From assembly GCA_027024125.1 (NCBI GenBank), contig JALVSV010000164.1:1-6058 (forward strand): a stretch of DNA of 6,058 nt, given 5' to 3'. Positions 1-5,021 of the stretch are shown one piece after another; the stretch's first letter is position 1; the number at the start of each line of letters is the position of its first letter. This DNA comes from Methylothermaceae bacterium (GTDB lineage: Bacteria; Pseudomonadota; Gammaproteobacteria; Methylococcales; Methylothermaceae). The notes beneath the pieces are model-generated. The model was not told the origin of the DNA and searched no databases. It worked only from the letters and a program-made list of their open reading frames with translations. A program made the translations under genes and the position numbers.

Positions 1-300
1 GTACTAATATGGTGCATACTGCCAATCCATCCAAATATACTACAAAAACCTCCATCCCATAGTCATAGGGTAAATAGGTGAAAAATCAGTCCGTCGATAG
101 AATGTTTGCTGTCTGTAACAACGGGTTGAGTCATTATAACTATTAACAATAACTTCTTTTGTATCAATTCTCTATGATATTTCTTATGGATGTAGAATAA
201 AGTGATATTTTAATTTAGACACGCCTGGATTAAAATTGAGTGGCTCAAGTATAATGAGTGACCAAAAGGCTTTTCACAGAAATTTAAGGAGAGATAAACC
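1..300. other. AT-rich noncoding region upstream of the OmpA-like lipoprotein gene
   Basis: No reading frame of useful length is open on either strand. G+C is about 34% overall and about 28% over 121-240, well below the neighbouring genes. The stretch holds a direct repeat TGATATTT (175-182 and 203-210), a TTGAG-TGG-CTCAA inverted repeat (236-248), a TATAAT hexamer (250-255) and an AAAAG-G-CTTTT palindrome (264-274). The low G+C and clustered motifs near the gene suggest a regulatory leader. I see no tRNA, riboswitch or terminator fold in it. Whatever gene lies to the left is outside the window. Confidence 0.7.
226..255 (+). promoter_or_regulatory. Candidate sigma-70 promoter of the OmpA-like lipoprotein gene
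   Basis: A perfect TATAAT -10 hexamer lies at 250-255. The best -35 at an acceptable distance is weak: TGGATT at 226-231 with an 18-nt spacer, 3 of 6 consensus matches. Transcription would start near 262, giving a leader of about 39 nt. The inverted repeat TTGAG-N3-CTCAA (236-248) sits inside the spacer, and AAAAG-G-CTTTT (264-274) covers the expected start region, so both are placed where a regulator could act. A perfect -10 with a poor -35 would fit an activated promoter, but this is inference from sequence only. Confidence 0.4.
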
Positions 301-1575
301 ATGGTGTCAGCACTAAAAAATGGAAAATGGGTGCGATTACTGGGTTTGATGATTTGGGCAGCATTCTTGTCTGGCTGCGTCAGCACCCCACGTACTTCAT
401 TTGAACCTGTCCCACCAGTGAGCCTGGATAGTCAGGTTGAATCTGGTCAACTCAAACAAAATGTCAACACTTTGTACGTTTTGCTGGATGCCTCCTCATC
501 GGTCGCAGACAAGTATCGGGAATCCGGTTTTTCCGGTTCTCCGGTGCCATCGGAATTTGCAGTTGAGAAGGAAATTCTCAGACGCCTGAACCAGACCATT
601 CCTTCCGGTCTGGAGTTGACGGCAGCACTCAGATCCTTTGGGTCTTTGAGCTGTAATGATTGGCAGTACACTAGATTACTGTATGGTCCAACTGCCTACA
701 CAAAGTCGGGATTTGAGGAAGGTTTGGCTAAAGCGGAGTGCGCCAGTGGTGTCACTCCTATTGCCAAAGCCATTCATGCTGCAGCGAAAGATCTGCAATC
801 CACACAGGCTCCGATCGCTTTGCTGATTCTCAGCGATGGTGAGGATCCGCTGGGGGATCCGGTGGCGGCTGTCCAGGATCTGGTGGCGCAATATGGTGAC
901 AGGCTCTGTGTCTATACCATCGGAGTGAGCGAAGATGAAACCAACGCAGCCACGTTGGCACAGATTGCCGAATCAGCCAAGTGTGGTGCATTCTTCTCCG
1001 CGTCAGATCTGTCTTCCGGTGAGTCAATGGCCAATTTCGTCAAGGCCATGCTTTTGACCGAAGTGGGGGATAGCGATGGGGATGGTGTACCCAACAGCCA
1101 GGATTTGTGTCCTGACACACCCGCCGGTGTCCCGGTGGATGCAAAAGGGTGCCCCAAGGATTCGGACGGTGATGGAGTCACAGATGACAAGGACAAGTGT
1201 CCTCAGACCCCCGAAGGGATACGAGTCAACGACTATGGATGCTGGGTGGGCGGCTCTGTACTGTTCGATTTCGACAAGACCGAGATTCGTCCGGAAGCCC
1301 ATCCTCTATTGGATGAAGTTGTGGAAATCCTGAAGAAACATGAATACATCAAGCTCGAGATTCAGGGCCATACCGATAGCATCGGTTCGGAAGCGTACAA
1401 CCTGAAGTTGTCACAACGTCGCGCCGATGTGGTCAGAGATTACCTCGTTTCTCATGGTATATCTCCAGACCGGCTGGTTACCAAGGGATATGGTGAAAGC
1501 GATCCGATAGCTTCAAATGAGACCCCGGAGGGGCGTGCCAAGAACAGACGCGTGATCTTCGTCCCTATTGAGTAA
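301..1575 (+). CDS. Outer-membrane lipoprotein: von Willebrand A-like domain, TSP3-like repeats, OmpA C-terminal domain
   Basis: A 424-residue envelope protein, probably anchored in the outer membrane and bound to peptidoglycan. The ATG follows AAGGAGAG (286-293) at 7 nt. Residues 1-26 are a lipoprotein signal with lipobox LSGC; the acylated Cys would be C26, and Val at +2 argues against inner-membrane retention. Residues about 56-250 resemble a von Willebrand factor A domain with a complete metal site: D63-A-S65-S-S67, T152 and D179 in ILSDG. Residues 257-314 hold two Asp/Gly-rich calcium-binding repeats (DSDGDGV twice, each with a CP...GC cysteine pair). Residues about 318-424 are an OmpA domain; D359 (GHTD) and R374 (LSQRRA) match the Asp/Arg pair, 15 residues apart, that binds diaminopimelate in this family. 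Seen: the motifs. Inferred: a cell-wall tether displaying a ligand-binding domain. The ligand is unknown. It is transcribed alone, away from the surA cluster. Confidence 0.9.
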   Translation: MVSALKNGKWVRLLGLMIWAAFLSGCVSTPRTSFEPVPPVSLDSQVESGQLKQNVNTLYVLLDASSSVADKYRESGFSGSPVPSEFAVEKEILRRLNQTIPSGLELTAALRSFGSLSCNDWQYTRLLYGPTAYTKSGFEEGLAKAECASGVTPIAKAIHAAAKDLQSTQAPIALLILSDGEDPLGDPVAAVQDLVAQYGDRLCVYTIGVSEDETNAATLAQIAESAKCGAFFSASDLSSGESMANFVKAMLLTEVGDSDGDGVPNSQDLCPDTPAGVPVDAKGCPKDSDGDGVTDDKDKCPQTPEGIRVNDYGCWVGGSVLFDFDKTEIRPEAHPLLDEVVEILKKHEYIKLEIQGHTDSIGSEAYNLKLSQRRADVVRDYLVSHGISPDRLVTKGYGESDPIASNETPEGRAKNRRVIFVPIE

Positions 1576-1600
1576 TCGTTCCTTTCTGGTCTGACAAATA

Positions 1601-1637
1601 GAAAGGGGGCGGGTCTGTCGACAGACCCGCCCCTTTC
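1601..1637. terminator. Bidirectional intrinsic terminator between convergent genes
   Basis: A perfect 28-bp palindrome spans 1606-1633, centred on GTCGAC, with arms GGGGCGGGTCTGTC and its complement. Flanking GAAAG on the left and CTTTC on the right extend the stem if one G is bulged. It starts about 30 nt after the lipoprotein stop and lies about 33 nt past the hsp20 stop on the other strand. T-rich tails follow on both sides (TTTCCTTT on plus; CTTTCTATTT on minus) but are interrupted, so the very GC-rich stem probably does most of the work. Confidence 0.85.
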
Positions 1638-1669
1638 CTTTGGCTGATAAATCCCTGGCGTGACTGGAT

Positions 1670-2125
1670 TCAGGTAGTCTGCACGGTGATTTTCTTGGGT
1701 TGATGTTGGGGTTTCTTGGGGATGGTAATGGTCAGTACCCCATTATCGTATTTGGCCTCGATTCCTTCCTCGTCAACCGATTCGGGCAATGCAAAGCGGC
1801 GATAGAAACTTCCAAAAATTCTCTCTATGCGCTTATAGTTTTCCTTTTCTTCCTTGGCTTCGGTTTCCCGGTGGCCTTTGATGGTAAGAACACCGTTTTG
1901 CAGGTCCACGTCGATGTCCTCCGGCTTGACCCCCGGAAGATCAGCATGAACCACATAACGATCGACCTCTTCCTTGATGTCGACTGCTGGGGCCCATTCC
2001 ACCGCTGCCGTGGTTTCCCCTTCTCCACGCTCCAGGTCAGTGCGCAGACTTTCGAAGGAACGTTCCAACTCGCGTTGTAGTTGATTCAATACGGTCCAGG
2101 GTTCATATCGGGTAATCAGTGCCAT
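1670..2125 (-). CDS. hsp20: Small heat-shock protein, Hsp20/alpha-crystallin family
   Basis: A 151-residue ATP-independent holdase that binds unfolding cytoplasmic proteins until DnaK/ClpB refold them. The N-terminal arm is residues 1-43, the alpha-crystallin domain about 44-138, then a short tail. Family marks are ADLPGV (61-66), a first NGVL (77-80), the signature A124-x-x-x-NGVL (128-131) with LTITIP after it, and a C-terminal I-x-V motif (ITV, 146-148) that docks into neighbouring subunits during oligomer assembly. Length is normal. The ATG is preceded by GGAGG 7 nt upstream. A sigma-32-like promoter lies just ahead, so it is probably its own heat-inducible unit although it follows gloA on the same strand. 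It looks more like the general bacterial Hsp20 type than IbpA/IbpB. Confidence 0.95.
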   Translation of the reverse strand: MALITRYEPWTVLNQLQRELERSFESLRTDLERGEGETTAAVEWAPAVDIKEEVDRYVVHADLPGVKPEDIDVDLQNGVLTIKGHRETEAKEEKENYKRIERIFGSFYRRFALPESVDEEGIEAKYDNGVLTITIPKKPQHQPKKITVQTT

Positions 2126-2168
2126 GCTTTTACCTCCATTTCAGATGATTGTTACCAATTCATCAGAA

Positions 2169-2196
2169 ATATGGAGACAACTGAAGAAAATTCAAC
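2169..2196 (-). promoter_or_regulatory. Sigma-32 (RpoH)-type heat-shock promoter of hsp20
   Basis: On the minus strand, GTTGAAT (2196-2190) and CTCCATAT (2176-2169) are separated by 13 nt. The known RpoH consensus is CTTGAAA, 13-17 nt, CCCCATnT: the TTGAA core is exact and the -10 element matches at all but one defined position. Transcription would start near 2162, leaving a leader of about 37 nt before the hsp20 ATG. The placement directly before a heat-shock gene makes chance unlikely. No CIRCE-type inverted repeat is present. Confidence 0.75.
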
Positions 2197-2256
2197 CCTC
2201 CCCTGTGAATTTAATGAAGAGGCAGAATGAACGGGTCGGAAACAACGGGAAAGATC

Positions 2257-2649
2257 TCAATCCTGACGGTCAGTGCTCAGTAGTTCTATTTTATAGCCAT
2301 CCGGGTCCTCGACGAAGGCCAGGATCGTCTTTCCGTGCATCATGGGGCCTGCTTCCCTGACGATCTTGCCTCCCTTGGCGCGAATCTGCTCGACAGCAGC
2401 ATAGACATCATCGACTTCGATGGCGATATGCCCAAAAGCATTCCCGAGATCATAGTGATCTATATCCCAGTTGTGGGTGAGTTCGATGACGGTGTTGTCT
2501 TCTTCATTGCCATAGCCGACAAACGCCAAAGTGAATTTCCCTTCCGGATAGTCATGGCGGCGCAGCAACTTCATGCCCAAAACCTCTGTATAGAAGTACA
2601 AGGATTTTTCCAGATTGGTCACTCGTAGCATGGTATGCAAGATACGCAT
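2257..2649 (-). CDS. gloA: Lactoylglutathione lyase (glyoxalase I)
   Basis: A 130-residue cytoplasmic enzyme that isomerises the hemithioacetal of methylglyoxal and glutathione to S-D-lactoylglutathione, the first step of methylglyoxal detoxification; a hydrolase (GloB) elsewhere would finish it. The protein is two beta-alpha-beta-beta-beta modules of the vicinal-oxygen-chelate fold. Ligands H5, E56, H74 and E122 are all present and carry the same numbers as in E. coli GloA (135 residues), a Ni-type enzyme, so this is expected to be Ni/Co- rather than Zn-dependent. Landmarks: HTMLRV (5-10), LAFVGYG (41-47), VIELTHNW (54-61), [12 protein letters not shown] (112-123). The ATG has AAGGA 6 nt upstream, and the preceding lipoprotein gene stops 10 nt before it, so the two are probably co-transcribed. 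No clear terminator follows before the hsp20 promoter. Confidence 0.96.
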   Translation of the reverse strand: MRILHTMLRVTNLEKSLYFYTEVLGMKLLRRHDYPEGKFTLAFVGYGNEEDNTVIELTHNWDIDHYDLGNAFGHIAIEVDDVYAAVEQIRAKGGKIVREAGPMMHGKTILAFVEDPDGYKIELLSTDRQD

Positions 2650-2659
2650 TGGACTTCCT

Positions 2660-3070
2660 TCAGCTTCCGGGTTTTCTGACAGGATGGGCGGTTTCGATCA
2701 TTCTACCCATGCAATGCATGATGTATTGGGTCACTTCCATCGCAGCGGCGCTTGCTTTTTGTTCAGAACCAAACACGTCCTTGTATTGCTTGACCGTGCT
2801 CAATGCCTCGTCTGTATTGCGTGCACTTTCGAAGGCGGCGTAGGCTTCCCAGTAGGGTTTGCGTGCTGGGGTTCCACGAAATCCCGGCAACGTTTTGGCA
2901 ATTTCGCTGACCACGCAGCTGGCCACCTCATTGGGGTCAAGGTTATAGTCCTTGAGGTCAGGATCAAGAGCGAGTCTGGCTGCCAGTTTTTCTTCAAACT
3001 CGTTGCGTTCCTTGCTGGCGCATCCTGCAAGCAGGATGGCGGTCATCATCAGTATGAGCAATTGTTTCAT
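2660..3070 (-). CDS. Small putative outer-membrane lipoprotein of unknown function
   Basis: I do not recognise the family. From the ATG at 3070 the product is 136 residues. Residues 1-17 form a lipoprotein signal (MKQ, then a hydrophobic run, lipobox LAGC with acylated C17; Ala at +2 fits the outer membrane). The mature part is hydrophilic, likely mostly helical, with two further cysteines, C52 (SCVV) and C120 (MHC), that could form a disulphide in the periplasm. No repeat, transmembrane segment or catalytic motif is apparent. The frame stays open upstream to an ATG at 3166 directly after the rsmA stop, but that would bury the signal 32 residues inside, so 3070 is preferred even though only a weak AGG precedes it. 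It lies between rsmA and gloA, where E. coli has apaG/apaH. A candidate promoter and palindrome lie just upstream. Confidence 0.8.
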   Translation of the reverse strand: MKQLLILMMTAILLAGCASKERNEFEEKLAARLALDPDLKDYNLDPNEVASCVVSEIAKTLPGFRGTPARKPYWEAYAAFESARNTDEALSTVKQYKDVFGSEQKASAAAMEVTQYIMHCMGRMIETAHPVRKPGS

Positions 3071-3103
3071 GGTATTGAGTGCCTGGAAGAAATTTAAACA
3101 AAT

Positions 3104-3133
3104 ATTATCGCTCACCTTATTGGAGGCTGTACA
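3104..3133 (-). promoter_or_regulatory. Candidate sigma-70 promoter for the small lipoprotein gene and gloA
   Basis: On the minus strand, TGTACA (3133-3128, 4 of 6 matches to TTGACA) and GATAAT (3109-3104, 5 of 6 matches to TATAAT) are 18 nt apart. The start site would be near 3097, with a leader of about 27 nt to the ATG at 3070. The -35 lies in the centre of a 16-bp palindrome. The gap between rsmA and the lipoprotein gene is large compared with the overlaps upstream, which supports a new transcription start here. Confidence 0.4.
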
Positions 3134-3138
3134 GCCTC
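3123..3138. repeat. 16-bp perfect palindrome between rsmA and the lipoprotein gene
   Basis: GAGGCTGTACAGCCTC is fully self-complementary. It begins about 28 nt past the rsmA stop on the minus strand. There is no T-run after it in either direction, so it is a poor intrinsic terminator. It overlaps the candidate -35 of the next gene, which would suit an operator. It could also form an RNA hairpin in a read-through surA-pdxA-rsmA transcript. It is not a LexA box, because the CTG and CAG are too close together. Confidence 0.6.
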
Positions 3139-3166
3139 TCCTGCCAGAAAGCCAGGGCTCCGTCAT

Positions 3167-3994
3167 CTATTCAGGCCGGGGCAGGTGGTCCGCTTCGAAT
3201 TTAGATGACGTGACCCTGGCCAGAAAGCGGCTGAGGCAGGCGAAGGCATCCAGGGAAAGCGTCTCTGGACGTGCCTTGGGATCGATACCACAGCTCTGGA
3301 TGATCTTTTCTGAAAGCAGCGATTTGAGCGAGTTGCGCAATATTTTGCGGCGCTGGTTGAAAGCAGTGGAGACCACGATTTCGAAGCTTGCATAGTCTCC
3401 TGTTTCCACTGGAGGTTTTTCGTGGGGAATCAAACGGACGACGGCAGACATGACCTTAGGTGCAGGATGGAAGCTGGAGGGACGGACGTTGAATCGTTTT
3501 TCCACCTGACAGTGATATTGTGCCATCACACTCAATCGTCCATATTGCCTGCTGCCGGGGCAGGCGGCCAGCCGTTCCACAACTTCCTTTTGTAACATGA
3601 ACAACATTTCGCCGATGCTGCTCTTATGTTGGAACAAATGAAACAACAAGGGTGTTGATATGTTGTAAGGGAGGTTTCCAACGACGGTGAGTTTATCCCC
3701 CGGTGAAGTCATGGAAGAAAAGTCGAAGAGCAGGGCATCGGCCTGATGAATATGCAGCTGAGGCGCACCGGTGAATTTCTCTTTCAGAAGCGTCACCAGA
3801 TCCCGGTCGATTTCGATCACATCGAGGCGCTGGCAACGAGATAGCAACAGACGGGTCAAGGCCCCCCGTCCTGGACCGATTTCAATGACATGGGCATCAG
3901 GGGGCAGGGAAAGGGCGGAGACGATCCGGTTCAAAACCCCCTGGTCGTGAAGGAAGTTCTGTCCAAATCTTTTTCTGGGCCTATGCAGAGTCAT
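3167..3994 (-). CDS. rsmA: 16S rRNA (adenine1518-N6/adenine1519-N6)-dimethyltransferase
   Basis: RsmA (KsgA) transfers four methyl groups from S-adenosylmethionine to two adjacent adenines in the 3'-terminal hairpin of 16S rRNA, a late check in small-subunit assembly; loss gives kasugamycin resistance. The 275-residue product is close to E. coli KsgA (273). Landmarks in order: KRFGQNFL (8-15), SAM motif I VIEIGPGRGALT (36-47), motif II VIEID (59-63), QADA (84-87), catalytic NLPYNIS (107-113), FHPAPKV (175-181) and FNQRRK (212-217). The ATG at 3994 lies inside the end of pdxA, a 14-nt overlap, with no strong ribosome-binding site, so translation is probably coupled to pdxA. The frame is open further upstream to 4150, but that part only mirrors pdxA coding sequence. 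The gene is intact. Confidence 0.97.
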   Translation of the reverse strand: MTLHRPRKRFGQNFLHDQGVLNRIVSALSLPPDAHVIEIGPGRGALTRLLLSRCQRLDVIEIDRDLVTLLKEKFTGAPQLHIHQADALLFDFSSMTSPGDKLTVVGNLPYNISTPLLFHLFQHKSSIGEMLFMLQKEVVERLAACPGSRQYGRLSVMAQYHCQVEKRFNVRPSSFHPAPKVMSAVVRLIPHEKPPVETGDYASFEIVVSTAFNQRRKILRNSLKSLLSEKIIQSCGIDPKARPETLSLDAFACLSRFLARVTSSKFEADHLPRPE

Positions 3995-5021
3995 GGCCAG
4001 CCAGCTCGATTGCAGTGGTGATGGCTTCCAGCAAGCTTCCGTGATCGATGTTTCCGCTCCCGGCCAGTTCGAGAGCAGTGCCGTGATCCACCGACGTGCG
4101 AATGATGGGAAGGCCCAGAGTGATATTGACCGCGCGGCCGAAACCCGCATATTTCAATACCGGGAGTCCCTGGTCGTGATACATGGCAAGATGGGCATCG
4201 GTGATGGACAATATGTGGGGCAGAAAGGCAGTATCGGCTGGCAGAGGACCGGTGAGAGTCATACCCTGCTGGCGCAAATCTTCCATCACGGGCTGGATGA
4301 CTTCGATTTCTTCCTTCCCAAGATGTCCACCTTCCCCGGCGTGTGGGTTGAGACCGAGGACGGTGATTCTTGGCTGGCCAAGGGCAAAACGATCCCTGAG
4401 GTCACGGTGCAGCACTTCAATAATCGCTTTCAGCTTTTGTCGGCTGACTGCCGTTGGGACTTCCCTGAGCGGCAGGTGAGTGGTGGCGAGAGCGACCCGA
4501 AGGACGGGCGCCGGCTCAGAACTTTGCCTGGTTGTGTCCGATTGAGAGACCGGACTCCTGGGAAAACGGGATACCAGCATCATCACCGGCTGTCCGCCGG
4601 TCAGAGCGGCGATATATTCCGTATGACCACTAAATGCAATCCCTGTTTCATTGATGACACCCTTGTGGACAGGGGTCGTCACCAGGGCATCGAAACGACC
4701 GCTCAGACAGCCTTTGGTGGCGGTATCGATCATTGAGAGGACATGGGGAGCATTGGCGGGATCCAGACGCCCCGGGATGACCCGGTTGGCTACTAGCAGG
4801 GGCAATACGTTCAAGCGGCCTTTTTGCTGAGGACCGGTTGCCTCTCCCTCATGTAGTGTGACTGATATTCCCAACCTGGTGGCTCTCTCTTCAAGTACAT
4901 GACAGTCTCCAAGGACGGTCAGCCGGCAGGGGAGAGGGGACTGGCTCAGGAACAGGCACAGATCAGGGCCAATACCTGCCGGTTCACCTGCAGTGATGGC
5001 AAGGTGCGGGAGTTCACTCAT
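3981..5021 (-). CDS. pdxA: 4-hydroxythreonine-4-phosphate dehydrogenase
   Basis: PdxA oxidises 4-phosphooxy-L-threonine with NAD(P) to a product that decarboxylates to 3-amino-2-oxopropyl phosphate, the partner of deoxyxylulose phosphate in pyridoxal phosphate synthesis. The product is 346 residues from the ATG at 5021. This start puts GEPAGIGPD at residue 12, as in E. coli; a TTG at 5036 would add five residues. Metal-ligand histidines are H182 (TTHLPL), H227 (NPHAGEGG) and H282 (YHDQGLP); other family blocks are TPVHKGVIN (116-124), SGHTE (131-135), GPLPADT (258-264) and SVDHGTALELAG (310-321). Odd: about 20 extra residues, rich in Ser, Pro, Arg and Gln, lie at about 151-172 (nt 4506-4571), between VMMLV and LRVALATTH, where E. 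coli PdxA (329 residues) has a short turn. The frame stays open through it. The start overlaps the surA end by 8 nt (ATGAGTGA), implying coupled translation. Confidence 0.96.
   Translation of the reverse strand: MSELPHLAITAGEPAGIGPDLCLFLSQSPLPCRLTVLGDCHVLEERATRLGISVTLHEGEATGPQQKGRLNVLPLLVANRVIPGRLDPANAPHVLSMIDTATKGCLSGRFDALVTTPVHKGVINETGIAFSGHTEYIAALTGGQPVMMLVSRFPRSPVSQSDTTRQSSEPAPVLRVALATTHLPLREVPTAVSRQKLKAIIEVLHRDLRDRFALGQPRITVLGLNPHAGEGGHLGKEEIEVIQPVMEDLRQQGMTLTGPLPADTAFLPHILSITDAHLAMYHDQGLPVLKYAGFGRAVNITLGLPIIRTSVDHGTALELAGSGNIDHGSLLEAITTAIELAGHDSA

Noticed and set aside
1..240. Riboswitch or small RNA in the AT-rich leader
   Set aside because: I found no conserved riboswitch core and no strong hairpin followed by a T-run; only short AT-rich repeats are present.
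1700..2080. A 126-codon plus-strand frame opposite hsp20
   Set aside because: Antisense to a complete Hsp20 with all family motifs; no independent support.
2263..2273. CTGAC-G-GTCAG hairpin at the 3' end of gloA as a terminator
   Set aside because: The stem is only five pairs, lies inside the coding end, and has no T-run after it.
2615..3097. A 160-codon plus-strand frame opposite gloA and the lipoprotein gene
   Set aside because: It spans two real minus-strand genes and their gap, with no recognisable domain; the metal ligands of gloA and the lipobox support the minus strand.
3123..3138. LexA (SOS) box in the GAGGCTGTACAGCCTC palindrome
   Set aside because: A LexA site needs CTG and CAG separated by ten bases; here only two separate them.
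3071..3166. A longer start for the small lipoprotein at 3166, directly after the rsmA stop
   Set aside because: It would place the lipoprotein signal 32 residues inside the protein, which would not work as a signal peptide.
3995..4150. A longer rsmA start at 4150
   Set aside because: It would add 52 residues not found in the family that merely overlap pdxA; the ATG at 3994 gives the normal length and N-terminal spacing to FGQNFL.
3993..4736. A 247-codon open frame on the plus strand opposite pdxA
   Set aside because: It is fully antisense to an intact, well-recognised pdxA, shows no protein-family motif and has no ribosome-binding site; it is a by-product of pdxA codon use.
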